Of a stretch of 64,000 nt of DNA, positions 9,361 to 16,554 are shown piece after piece. The position numbers were made by a program, and so were the translations under genes. Under the pieces are notes generated by a model, which was given only the letters and a program-made list of their open reading frames with translations, was not told the origin of the DNA and did not search any database. The stretch comes from Knoellia sp. Soil729 (GTDB lineage Bacteria > Actinomycetota > Actinomycetes > Actinomycetales > Dermatophilaceae), in the NCBI RefSeq assembly GCF_001427985.1, contig NZ_LMSA01000006.1:62001-126000 (forward strand), written 5' to 3'. Positions within the stretch are counted from its first letter, which is position 1; every line of letters begins with the position of its first letter.

Positions 9361-10244
9361 TGCCAGCTCGCTGGAGCGCGAGAGTGGTCCTTCTCGCCGC
9401 CATGGCTGCGACCGTCGTAGTGCTGGGGTTGCTCGGCTTGCTCGGCTTGCTCGGCTTGCTCGGCTTGCCCGGGTTGCCCGGCTTGCCCGGGGCACACACG
9501 CACACGGCCGACCCGCCTCACCGGCCATCCCCCACCTCCACCCAACCCACCCCTGGTGCACGCGCCCCGACGACCAGGGTGGTGGGGATCGGTGACTCCG
9601 TGATGTCCGGTACGGCCTGCGACTGCGAGGGGATCCCCGCCGACTATGCGCGCGCGCTCGCTGCGCGTTCGGGAGGGCGGGTCTCTGCCGTGAACCTCGG
9701 GCAGCCCGGGTCCACCGCGGAATCGACCGAGGGCGACCTCAGGGCGAGCGTCATCGACCGGGACGTGGTCGCCTCGGCCGACGTGCTGCTGGTCATCGTC
9801 GGCGCCAACGACCTCGGGCCCGCGGACGACCGGTATGAAGCCGGGGGCTGTGACCCAGCCTGTTACGGGCCCTTGGTCTCGGTGATGGGGGAGCACCTCG
9901 AGACCCTCCTGCGAGATGTGCGGCAGCTGGCCGGTCCGCACGCACAGGTCCTCGTCGGGACCTACTGGAACGTCTCCCCGGACGGGGAACCCTCGATCGT
10001 GCCGGGTGGGGCGGCCGAGCTCGCCTGGAGCAGGGCCCTGACGGTGGACACCAACGAGACCATCTGCCGGGCAGCCGAGTTCTCGTCGACCCGCTGCGTC
10101 GACCTCGCAGCTCCCTTCGTCGGGGCTGGAGGAGCCGGGCCGTTGCTGGACGACGACGGCGACCACCCGAACGCCGCCGGGGTCGACGCGATCGTCGGCC
10201 GCCTCATCGGGGCCACCGATGTGCGGGCACTCGGCCGCGGGTGA
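9360..10244 (+). CDS. Secreted SGNH/GDSL hydrolase with a repeat-built signal peptide
   Basis: The 294-residue protein has the SGNH blocks in order: GIGDSVMSG near residue 78 (nucleophile serine), GANDLG near 144, and DGDHPNAAG near 267 with the catalytic Asp-His pair. A basic N-terminus and an unusual core made of Leu-Leu-Gly then Leu-Pro-Gly triplets form the export signal, followed by a Pro/Thr-rich linker. Such enzymes act as lipases, acetylesterases or cell-wall esterases outside the cell. The GTG start overlaps the stop of the esterase upstream, which suggests joint expression and perhaps related envelope substrates. Confidence 0.82.
   Translation: MPARWSARVVLLAAMAATVVVLGLLGLLGLLGLLGLPGLPGLPGAHTHTADPPHRPSPTSTQPTPGARAPTTRVVGIGDSVMSGTACDCEGIPADYARALAARSGGRVSAVNLGQPGSTAESTEGDLRASVIDRDVVASADVLLVIVGANDLGPADDRYEAGGCDPACYGPLVSVMGEHLETLLRDVRQLAGPHAQVLVGTYWNVSPDGEPSIVPGGAAELAWSRALTVDTNETICRAAEFSSTRCVDLAAPFVGAGGAGPLLDDDGDHPNAAGVDAIVGRLIGATDVRALGRG
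9428..9490 (+). repeat. Seven tandem 9-bp repeats inside the SGNH hydrolase signal peptide
   Basis: Seven consecutive units of the form (c/g)ttgc(t/c)cgg run without a gap from 9428 to 9490. The first four carry ctcgg and the last three cccgg, coding Leu-Leu-Gly and then Leu-Pro-Gly. The unit length keeps the reading frame, so copy-number change would lengthen or shorten the hydrophobic core without breaking the gene. Confidence 0.97.
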
Positions 10245-10276
10245 CCGGCACGGGCTCCGCCTCCTCGATGCGTGGC

Positions 10277-11299
10277 TCAGCGCACGAGGACGGTCGAGCC
10301 CTTGGGCATGAGGTCGCGCGCCCAGATCATGTCCATCGCCGCGTTGCTCACCCGGGCGCAGCCGTGCGAGGCCGGGTACGCGGGGATCGACGGTGAGCCG
10401 TGGACGGCATACCCGCCGTTGAAGTATCGGGGCCGCCACATGTCACCGAGGAAGCCCTGGTCCTCGCCGTCGACAACGTAGTAGACCGAGAAGGTGCCCT
10501 TGGGGGTCTGCGCGATGGCGGTGTCGCCGTCCTTCTGCTTGTACTCGTACCCCCCGCCGGTGCTGGTGTTGAGCACGTGCTGGACGCGGCCGTCGCGCAC
10601 GATCATGAGGATCTGGCGGCCGAGGTCGATGTCGATGCCACTGCCGCTCAGGCGGGTCTGTGGCCGGACGCCGTTGGTGAGCGCTTGCTGGGTCGCCGGA
10701 CCCACCGCGCCGTCGCGGGAGAGACCGGCGGACTTCTGGAGTGCCCAGACGGCCTGGACGGTGAGGAAGCCGAAGTCGCCGTCGGGCTGGCCGAGCCAGT
10801 AGCCGAGCTCGGACAGGCGGTTCTGGAGGGCGAGGACCTTGGGGCCGTGGTCGCCCATGCGGAGGTCCGTGCGCGGGGCAACCGTCGGGGTGGGCTCCGG
10901 CTGGGGCTTGTCCGGGGTCGCCGTGGCCGTCGGTGTCGCGCTCCGCGTGGGGGTTCGCGTGGCGGTTGGCCCGGGCGCCGGGGTCGTCGGCTTCGGTGTG
11001 GACGTCGAGCGGGTCTTGGTGGGCCTCGGCTTCGCCGGCGCGCTGGCCCGTGGGGATGCGCTCGGTGTCGTGGTGAGGGTCGCGGTCGGCGCAGTGGACG
11101 GAGACGTCGTCGCGGGCGTGGGGGTGGTGGCCTCGTCAACCGTCGGTGGGGCCGTCGTGGCCATGGCCGCCGACTGGGCCGTGGGCTGCGGGCCGGCCAC
11201 GGGACCGTCAGCAGGGAGTGCGCCACAGGCTCCGAGGGCTGCGGCGACGACTGCCCCGGCTGGCGCCGTTGCCATGGCCCGTCGGATGTTGTCTCGCAC
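10277..11299 (-). CDS. Lipoprotein-like L,D-transpeptidase with a peptidoglycan-binding domain
   Basis: The 340-residue protein has a signal with a possible lipobox (LGAC near residue 27), a long Pro/Thr/Ser/Lys linker (about 40-150) that could span the wall, a PG_binding_1 domain (MGDHGPKVLALQNRL near 160) and a C-terminal YkuD catalytic domain. The YkuD motif HGS...SHGCARVSN near residues 300-325 carries the active cysteine. It should make 3-3 cross-links or anchor proteins in peptidoglycan. GTG 11299 is chosen because a GGGGA sequence lies just upstream and the N-terminus is then positive, as a signal peptide should be. It stands alone and converges on the SGNH gene. Confidence 0.86.
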   Translation of the reverse strand: MRDNIRRAMATAPAGAVVAAALGACGALPADGPVAGPQPTAQSAAMATTAPPTVDEATTPTPATTSPSTAPTATLTTTPSASPRASAPAKPRPTKTRSTSTPKPTTPAPGPTATRTPTRSATPTATATPDKPQPEPTPTVAPRTDLRMGDHGPKVLALQNRLSELGYWLGQPDGDFGFLTVQAVWALQKSAGLSRDGAVGPATQQALTNGVRPQTRLSGSGIDIDLGRQILMIVRDGRVQHVLNTSTGGGYEYKQKDGDTAIAQTPKGTFSVYYVVDGEDQGFLGDMWRPRYFNGGYAVHGSPSIPAYPASHGCARVSNAAMDMIWARDLMPKGSTVLVR

Positions 11300-11402
11300 T
11301 GTCGTCCCCTGTCCTCGTGGCCGATCCTGCACGGGGGCGCCGCGTGAGGGAAGGGCGCCACGGGGCGCGTGTCCAATTCGTGACCGCTGAGAGGCACTGG
11401 CC

Positions 11403-11408
11403 TACGGT
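11403..11408 (+). promoter_or_regulatory. -10 box for a leaderless start
   Basis: TACGGT ends 6 bases before the GTG at 11415, the same spacing as at other TANNNT boxes in this window, and no ribosome site is present. Confidence 0.5.
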
Positions 11409-11414
11409 TCTCGC

Positions 11415-12272
11415 GTGGATCACGTGAGCGACCTGGACCTGCCCGGTGGGGGCCACACGTCGGTCGTCGGGGTCGACGGCGGAGGTGTCGGTGACCCCGT
11501 GGCCATCCTGCTCCCCGCTCTGGGGGTGGGCGCCGGCTACTACGGCCCCTTCGCCGCGGCGCTGGCCCGAGAGGGGGTCGCGACCCTGGTGGCCGACTTC
11601 CCGGGCCAAGGTGCCAGCCGTCCGCTGGCCAGCCGGCGCAACGACTTCGGGTATGCCGCGGTGTCCGATCACGTCGTCGCTGCCACCGTCGCTGTGGCGC
11701 AGGCCCGGTATGCCCGGCGTCCGCTGGCGTTCGTCGGCCACTCCTTCGGTGGCCAGGTCGCGATGATCCACCTCGCGGCCCACCCCTTGAGGGTCAGCGC
11801 CCTCGTGCTCATCGGCTCGGGGTCTCCCTACTGGCGCGGGTTCCCGCGTCGGTTCAGGCTCCTCGCCCAGACGCAGCTCCTCGGTGCGGTCGCGGCCCTG
11901 AGTGGCCACTGGCCGGGTGACCGGCTGGGCTTCGGCGGGCGCCAGCCCCGACGGCTGATGCGTGAGTGGGCCCGCTTTGCCCGACGTGGCGACCTCGTCC
12001 TCGGGAGCGGCCCCGCAGCAGTGGAACCGCACTTCGCCGGCATCGACCTGCCCGTCCTCGCCGTCACCCTCGACAACGACCCGCTCGCACCGCAGGGCTC
12101 GGTCGACAACCTCGTCGGCAAGCTCGCTCGCGCCCGCGTGGAGCACCGGTTCGTCTCACGCGGCGCCGGTGAGGAGGGCCCGGCGTTCGACCACTTCGTC
12201 TGGGCCCGCCACCCGGGCAGCTTCGCCGCCGAGGTCGCCGCCTGGCTGCGGCAGGCCGTCACGCCAGGCTGA
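11415..12272 (+). CDS. Alpha/beta hydrolase
   Basis: The 285-residue protein has the alpha/beta hydrolase order: oxyanion region near residue 35, DFPGQG near 61, the nucleophile elbow GHSFGG near 111, and a late aspartate and histidine (HFVW near 262). It has no signal peptide and is probably cytoplasmic. The family covers esterases, lipases and lactonases, so the substrate is open. The GTG at 11415 directly follows a -10-like box, suggesting a leaderless mRNA. Its 3' end overlaps the convergent permease gene by 14 bases. Confidence 0.78.
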   Translation: MDHVSDLDLPGGGHTSVVGVDGGGVGDPVAILLPALGVGAGYYGPFAAALAREGVATLVADFPGQGASRPLASRRNDFGYAAVSDHVVAATVAVAQARYARRPLAFVGHSFGGQVAMIHLAAHPLRVSALVLIGSGSPYWRGFPRRFRLLAQTQLLGAVAALSGHWPGDRLGFGGRQPRRLMREWARFARRGDLVLGSGPAAVEPHFAGIDLPVLAVTLDNDPLAPQGSVDNLVGKLARARVEHRFVSRGAGEEGPAFDHFVWARHPGSFAAEVAAWLRQAVTPG

Positions 12273-13350
12273 GCGCGAGGAGGGCAGCGGACACGGCGGC
12301 CACAGCGCACACCAGACTGCGGACGGCATACGGCCAGGCGTCGACCCGGACTCCGGCGCGTCGACACCGGTCCCGCCAGAGCAGGGTCGCGAGCGAGCCC
12401 CACACGGTGACGACCGACCCTGCGTTGACGCCGACGAGCAGGGCCATCAGCCGTTGTGGTGAGCCGTCCGACACCGGTTCGAGCGCGAGGTAGGCCGGCA
12501 GGTTGTTGACCACGTTGGCGCTCACGGCACCGACGGCGCCTACGCGCCACAGGTCGTTGTCACCGGCCGGTCCAACGAGGTCGGTCAGCACCGGTTCGAG
12601 CCCGTGCCGCATCGCGATGTCCACGGCGACGAAGAGAGCGCAGACCGCGAGCACCATGAGCCACGGGACCCGGATCGTCCACACCCGGGCGCGCCAGCGC
12701 CACGCCAGGGTCCCGACGAGGAGCACCGCGGCGATGGCCGCGGGGACCGCCGGGGCGACTCCACTGACGAACGCCGGGCCAAGGGCGACACACACGGCAC
12801 CGCCCACCCAGAGCAGGACGCGGTCGCGGGGGGCCGCGGGCGGGTCCTGGGTGTAGCGGGTCATCAGCTCACGGCGGTGGAGCAGGAACAGCACGACGAC
12901 CGTCGCGATGATCGCGGCCAGCGCCGGTCGCCAGGCGAGAGCGATGTACTCGTGCGTTCCGACTCCCAGGGCCGAGAACCGGTGCAGCGCGATGAGGTTG
13001 GAGAGGTTGGACACCGGCAGCAGCAGGGACGCGGTGTTGGCCAGCCAGACCGTCGTCAGGGCGAAGGGCATCGCGGCCACCCCGAGCTGGCGGGTCAGGG
13101 CGAGAACCACCGGGGTGAGCAGCACAGCGGTCGTGTCGATGCTCAGGACCACCGTGCAGGCCGTGGCCAGCACGACGACGAGGATCCACAGGAGCCACGT
13201 GCGGTGCCGGCCGGCGTGCGCTGTCCAGTGCGCCGCGACGTCGAAGACCCCTGCAACCTCGGCCACCTCCGCCACGACGGTCATGGCCACGAGGAAGACC
13301 ATGACCGGACCAATCCGGGCCGCGAGGTCGGCGAGCTCCTGCCAGGTCAC
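12259..13350 (-). CDS. ArsB/NhaD/SLC13-type anion permease
   Basis: The 363-residue protein has about ten membrane helices. Two short polar re-entrant-like stretches (SIDTTAVLLTP near residue 70 and PVSNLSNLIA near 114) and a later NVVNNLPA segment near 285 resemble the paired substrate loops of the ion transporter superfamily (ArsB, CitMHS, SLC13). It is the last gene of a coupled operon: its ATG shares four bases with the stop of lhgO, whose product oxidises L-2-hydroxyglutarate. Transport of a dicarboxylate is therefore as likely as arsenite export. No arsenate reductase or ArsR is nearby. Confidence 0.72.
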   Translation of the reverse strand: MTWQELADLAARIGPVMVFLVAMTVVAEVAEVAGVFDVAAHWTAHAGRHRTWLLWILVVVLATACTVVLSIDTTAVLLTPVVLALTRQLGVAAMPFALTTVWLANTASLLLPVSNLSNLIALHRFSALGVGTHEYIALAWRPALAAIIATVVVLFLLHRRELMTRYTQDPPAAPRDRVLLWVGGAVCVALGPAFVSGVAPAVPAAIAAVLLVGTLAWRWRARVWTIRVPWLMVLAVCALFVAVDIAMRHGLEPVLTDLVGPAGDNDLWRVGAVGAVSANVVNNLPAYLALEPVSDGSPQRLMALLVGVNAGSVVTVWGSLATLLWRDRCRRAGVRVDAWPYAVRSLVCAVAAVSAALLALSLA

Positions 13351-14579
13351 CCGGCGACGGCCGCGAGGTCGAGGACGTGAGCCGCGATGGGGAAGGCGGA
13401 CGTCGCCGCGGGCGACGGCGCATTGCAGACGTGCACGGTGCGGTCGGTCCGGCGGATGAGGAAGTCGTGGACGAGCGTCCCGTCCCGCAGCACCGCCTGC
13501 GCGCGGATGCCGGCCGGCTCGGGCAGGAGGTCATCGAGCGTGAGCTCGGGGCAGTAGCGCCGGACCAGCTCGAGGTAGGCGCGGCGGCGCCAGGAGCTCC
13601 GCTGCTCGGCCAGCCCGGTGCGCCAGTGGGCTCGGGCGACCTGCCACGTCCCGGGGAAGCGGGCGACGTCGGCGAGGTCGCGCAGGTCGACGGAGCCCTT
13701 GCCATAACCCTCCCGGCTGAAGCCGAGGACGGCGTTGGGCCCGACCGTGATGCCCCCGTCGATGGTGCGGGTGAGGTGGACGCCGAGGAAGGGCAGGTCC
13801 GGGTCGGGCACGGGATAGATGAGCGCCTCGATGAGCCCGTTGCGTGAGGTGGGCAGGCGGTGGTACTCGCCACGGAACGGCACGATCGAGAAGGTGTCGG
13901 CTCCGTGGTTGAGTCCCGACATCGCCGCGAGTCGGTCCGCCTGCAGGCCACCGCAGACGATGACGTGCCTCGCGGACTCCACTGTGTCCCAGCCCTTTTC
14001 GCCGGAACGACCGCGCAGGGTGAGCGTCACCGAGCCGGACGACTCGTCGATGGCCGCGACCTCGGTGGACGTGCGCACCACCCCACCGGCGGCCGAGATG
14101 TCGTCGGCGAGCGCACGGCATACGGCGGGGTAGTCCGTGATCCCCGTGGCGTGCACGCGCAGCGCCGCGAGACCCACGATGTGGGGCTCCTGCTCGCGCA
14201 GCTCCCCGGCACTGAGGGGGGTCACGGCGAGGCCGTTGGCCCGCGCGCGCTCGGTCAGGGCAGACAGCCGCGAGACCTCGACGGGTGTCGTGGCGACGAC
14301 GAGCTTGCCCGTGTTCGTGAAGGCGATGCCCTTCTCGGTGCAGAACTCGCGCGTGCGGGCAGCGCCCTCGGTGCAGAAGCGGGCCTTGAGGCTGCCGGGT
14401 TCGTAGTAGACGCCCGCGTGGATGACGCCGCTGTTGTGACCGCTCTGGTGCTGCCCGACCGCCGACTCCTTCTCGACGACGAGGACGTCCGCGCCCGGTC
14501 GCCGGCGGAGGAGCTCGGCCGCAGTGGCCAGACCCACGATCCCGCCGCCGACGACGGTGAGGTCGCGCACGGTGCTCAT
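13347..14579 (-). CDS. lhgO: L-2-hydroxyglutarate oxidase/dehydrogenase
   Basis: The 410-residue FAD enzyme of the DAO family oxidises L-2-hydroxyglutarate to 2-oxoglutarate and passes electrons to the membrane quinone pool. Visible features are the FAD-binding VVGGGIVGLATA near residue 8, the acidic VVEKE at the end of strand 2, the LhgO-type block QSGHNSGVIHAGVYY near 48-62 and a C-terminal FAD-contact segment. ATG 14579 is chosen because the protein then starts just ahead of the Rossmann fold and overlaps the MerR stop by four bases. The permease follows with another four-base overlap, so all three genes are translationally coupled. Confidence 0.9.
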   Translation of the reverse strand: MSTVRDLTVVGGGIVGLATAAELLRRRPGADVLVVEKESAVGQHQSGHNSGVIHAGVYYEPGSLKARFCTEGAARTREFCTEKGIAFTNTGKLVVATTPVEVSRLSALTERARANGLAVTPLSAGELREQEPHIVGLAALRVHATGITDYPAVCRALADDISAAGGVVRTSTEVAAIDESSGSVTLTLRGRSGEKGWDTVESARHVIVCGGLQADRLAAMSGLNHGADTFSIVPFRGEYHRLPTSRNGLIEALIYPVPDPDLPFLGVHLTRTIDGGITVGPNAVLGFSREGYGKGSVDLRDLADVARFPGTWQVARAHWRTGLAEQRSSWRRRAYLELVRRYCPELTLDDLLPEPAGIRAQAVLRDGTLVHDFLIRRTDRTVHVCNAPSPAATSAFPIAAHVLDLAAVAG

Positions 14580-15001
14580 GAGGCCGTGGGCACGAAGTGG
14601 GCCCGGCCGTCGATGACGTCCTGCACGGCAGCGACGAAGCGCGGGCAGGCGGTGATGTCGTGGGCTCGGCACCGCAGGGCGTGCTCGGTCATCTCGCGCG
14701 ACCGCTCGAGGGCGAGCATCCGCCCCTCGAGGTCACGCAGGTGTCCTTCGAGCACCTCGTGCCGGTCCTGGGCCTCAGCGTCGAGCAGGACCCGGATCTG
14801 CTCGAGGGTCATGCCCGCCAGCTTGTTGCGCTGGATGACCGCGATGCGCACGAGCTCGTCCTGGCCGTAGCGCCGGTAGCCGGACGCGTCCCGTCGTGGC
14901 TGCAGGAGCCCGATGGACTCCCAGTGCCGCAGCACGTGCGTGGGCAGCTCGAACCGGCTCGCGAGGTCGCTGATGGACCAGTTCTCGTCCGTGTCACCCA
15001 C
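14576..15001 (-). CDS. MerR-family transcriptional regulator
   Basis: The 141-residue protein has an N-terminal winged helix (ISDLASRFELPTHVLRHWESIGLL) of the MerR type, a YRRYGQDEL wing, and a coiled-coil dimer helix near residues 75-110. The C-terminal region has two cysteines (CRAHD, ACPRF), which could bind a metal or sense thiols. GTG 15001 is chosen because AAGGAGGT lies 6 bases upstream, an excellent ribosome site; the frame stays open far upstream only by chance. A 20-bp inverted repeat overlaps this ribosome site and recurs at the gene at 16555, suggesting autoregulation. Confidence 0.85.
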   Translation of the reverse strand: MGDTDENWSISDLASRFELPTHVLRHWESIGLLQPRRDASGYRRYGQDELVRIAVIQRNKLAGMTLEQIRVLLDAEAQDRHEVLEGHLRDLEGRMLALERSREMTEHALRCRAHDITACPRFVAAVQDVIDGRAHFVPTAS

Positions 15002-15011
15002 GCCGCCACCT

Positions 15012-15031
15012 CCTTCACGTCCACCTGAAGG
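15012..15031. promoter_or_regulatory. MerR-type operator, copy 1
   Basis: The sequence ccttcacgtccacctgaagg matches the perfect palindrome at 16521-16540 in 18 of 20 positions. It lies 11 bases before the MerR start codon and partly over its ribosome site, in the gap shared with the divergent dinB. Confidence 0.65.
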
Positions 15032-15060
15032 TACTCCTCCTGCCGACCCCGTCCGCACGG

Positions 15061-15066
15061 CACACT
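15061..15066 (+). promoter_or_regulatory. Possible -10 box of a leaderless dinB transcript
   Basis: CACACT ends 7 bases before the dinB ATG, and no ribosome site is visible. The box is a weaker match than the TANNNT elements elsewhere in the window. Confidence 0.35.
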
Positions 15067-15073
15067 GGGTCGC

Positions 15074-16177
15074 ATGGCTCGCTGGGTGCTCCATGTCGAC
15101 CTCGACCAGTTCCTCGCCGCGGTCGAGATCCTGCGCCACCCGGAGCTGGCGGGACTGCCGCTCGTCGTGGGCGGGCGCGGCGACCCCACCGAGCGTGCGG
15201 TCGTGTCGACGGCGTCCTACGAGGCGCGTGCCTTCGGCGTGCGCTCGGGCATGCCGCTCAAGCTCGCTGTGCGCAAGATCCCCGACGCCGTGTTCCTGCC
15301 CGTCGACGCTCCCACCTACGACGCGGCCTCGGCCGTCGTCATGGAGGCACTGCGCGCCCATCCCGGCGCAGTGGTGCAGGTCCTGGGTTGGGACGAGGCC
15401 TTCGTCGGTATCGAGACTCCGGGCTCGGATGTGGCCGAGGCCGTCGCCCACGCCGACGCCATCCGGGCAGAGGTCCTCGAGGCCTCGTCGCTGCACTGCT
15501 CCGTGGGGGTCGGTGACACGACGGTGCGCGCCAAGATCGCCACCGACTTCGGCAAGCCGCAGGGCACCTTCGTCCTGACCCGCGACAACTGGTTCGACAT
15601 CATGGGGGAGCGCCCGACGACGGCGCTCTGGGGAGTCGGCAACCGGATCGCCGCGCGCCTTGCCGCACACGGCTACGAGACGGTGCAACAGCTCGCCAAC
15701 GCCTCGGACGACGTCCTCACCGCGGAGTTCGGGCCGCGCATGGGGCCGCACTACGGTCGACTGGGCCGTGGGCTGGGTCCCACCGTCATCGACGACACAC
15801 CCTGGGTTGCACGGGCCCACGGCCGTGAGACCACCTACCAGGCCGACCTCGTCGAGGACGAGGAGATCGAGGCCGCGCTGCGGACGCTCGCCGCGCAGGT
15901 CGTCGATGACATCGAACGGGAGGGGCGCGCCTGCGCGCGGGTGCATCTCAAGGTGCGTTTCGCGCCCTTCTTCACCACGACCCGCATCCGCACGCTGCCC
16001 GAGCCGACCTTCGACCCCGAGGTCGTCGCCGCGACAGCGATCGAGCTGCTGCGCGGCCTCGACGACCGCCGGCCCATCCGCCTCCTGGGCGTGCGGGCCG
16101 AGATGGTGCCGCCGGAGGGTGGCTACGAGCAGCCGCGCACCACGGGCCGGGGTGGACCGGCCGCGGCTCCGCCCTAG
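15074..16177 (+). CDS. dinB: Y-family DNA polymerase, DinB2-like, with leucine at the steric gate
   Basis: The 367-residue polymerase is a translesion enzyme. HVDLDQFLAAVE near residue 7 holds the first catalytic aspartate, SYEARAFGV near 50 is the Pol IV finger motif, and GWDEAFV near 104 holds the catalytic Asp-Glu pair. A thumb HhH region and little-finger domain follow. E. coli Pol IV has HVDMDCFF, with the second Phe as the gate that excludes ribonucleotides; here that position is Leu, as known for mycobacterial DinB2, which uses ribonucleotides readily. The frame lacks a beta-clamp motif I can recognise at the C-terminus. It is divergent from the MerR operon. Confidence 0.88.
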   Translation: MARWVLHVDLDQFLAAVEILRHPELAGLPLVVGGRGDPTERAVVSTASYEARAFGVRSGMPLKLAVRKIPDAVFLPVDAPTYDAASAVVMEALRAHPGAVVQVLGWDEAFVGIETPGSDVAEAVAHADAIRAEVLEASSLHCSVGVGDTTVRAKIATDFGKPQGTFVLTRDNWFDIMGERPTTALWGVGNRIAARLAAHGYETVQQLANASDDVLTAEFGPRMGPHYGRLGRGLGPTVIDDTPWVARAHGRETTYQADLVEDEEIEAALRTLAAQVVDDIEREGRACARVHLKVRFAPFFTTTRIRTLPEPTFDPEVVAATAIELLRGLDDRRPIRLLGVRAEMVPPEGGYEQPRTTGRGGPAAAPP

Positions 16178-16455
16178 GCCGTGTGGTTCGGGTCGACCGG
16201 CTCGCTGGGGGTGGTGGGCTGCGTGGTCGGCCCGGTGCTGGTGCCGCCGACCTGGGGGCCCGTGCCGATGACGGTGCTGCGAGCCTTGGACGCGACGCCG
16301 TTGATCTGGCGTGAGTACTTGCCCTTCGTCCGCTTGTCGGCGAACTCGGCGGCCTTGCCGAGATAGCGGTCCGCCTTCTCCGGGTTCTCGCGGACGTAGC
16401 TCTGCGCGGCCTTCGCGGCCGTGGCGAGGACCGCCAGCTTCTTGAGACTGGGCAT
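16174..16455 (-). CDS. MT0933-like small antitoxin-type protein
   Basis: The 93-residue protein has an Ala/Lys-rich helical N-terminus and the segment FADKRTKGKYSRQI near residues 38-51, which fits the MT0933 (Rv0909) antitoxin family, followed by a disordered Thr/Pro tail. The start is ATG 16455, with AAGGAG 9 bases upstream. In Mycobacterium such proteins are paired with a toxin, but no toxin gene is adjacent here: the neighbours are dinB (tail-to-tail, 4-base overlap) and a divergent oxidoreductase. It may be a stand-alone homologue with another role. Confidence 0.7.
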   Translation of the reverse strand: MPSLKKLAVLATAAKAAQSYVRENPEKADRYLGKAAEFADKRTKGKYSRQINGVASKARSTVIGTGPQVGGTSTGPTTQPTTPSEPVDPNHTA

Positions 16456-16517
16456 GTCGTGCTCCTTGCGTCGGGGGTCGTCAGGATCTCCACCGTAAAC
16501 CGCGCGGAGCCCCGGGG

Positions 16518-16548
16518 TTGCCTTCAGGTCGACCTGAAGGTTGACGAT
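16518..16548 (+). promoter_or_regulatory. Promoter with a MerR-type operator (copy 2) in a 19-bp spacer
   Basis: A perfect 20-bp palindrome, ccttcaggtcgacctgaagg, lies at 16521-16540. A -35-like TTGCCT (16518-16523) and a -10-like GACGAT (16543-16548) flank it with 19 bases between, the long spacing typical of MerR-controlled promoters. The ATG at 16555 is 6 bases after the -10 box, so the mRNA may be leaderless. Confidence 0.65.
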
Positions 16549-16554
16549 CGGGTC

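Noticed and set aside
12259-13350. Arsenic resistance cluster
   Set aside because: The permease resembles ArsB in layout, but no ArsR, ArsC or ACR3 is present and the gene is coupled to lhgO, so arsenic was not assigned.
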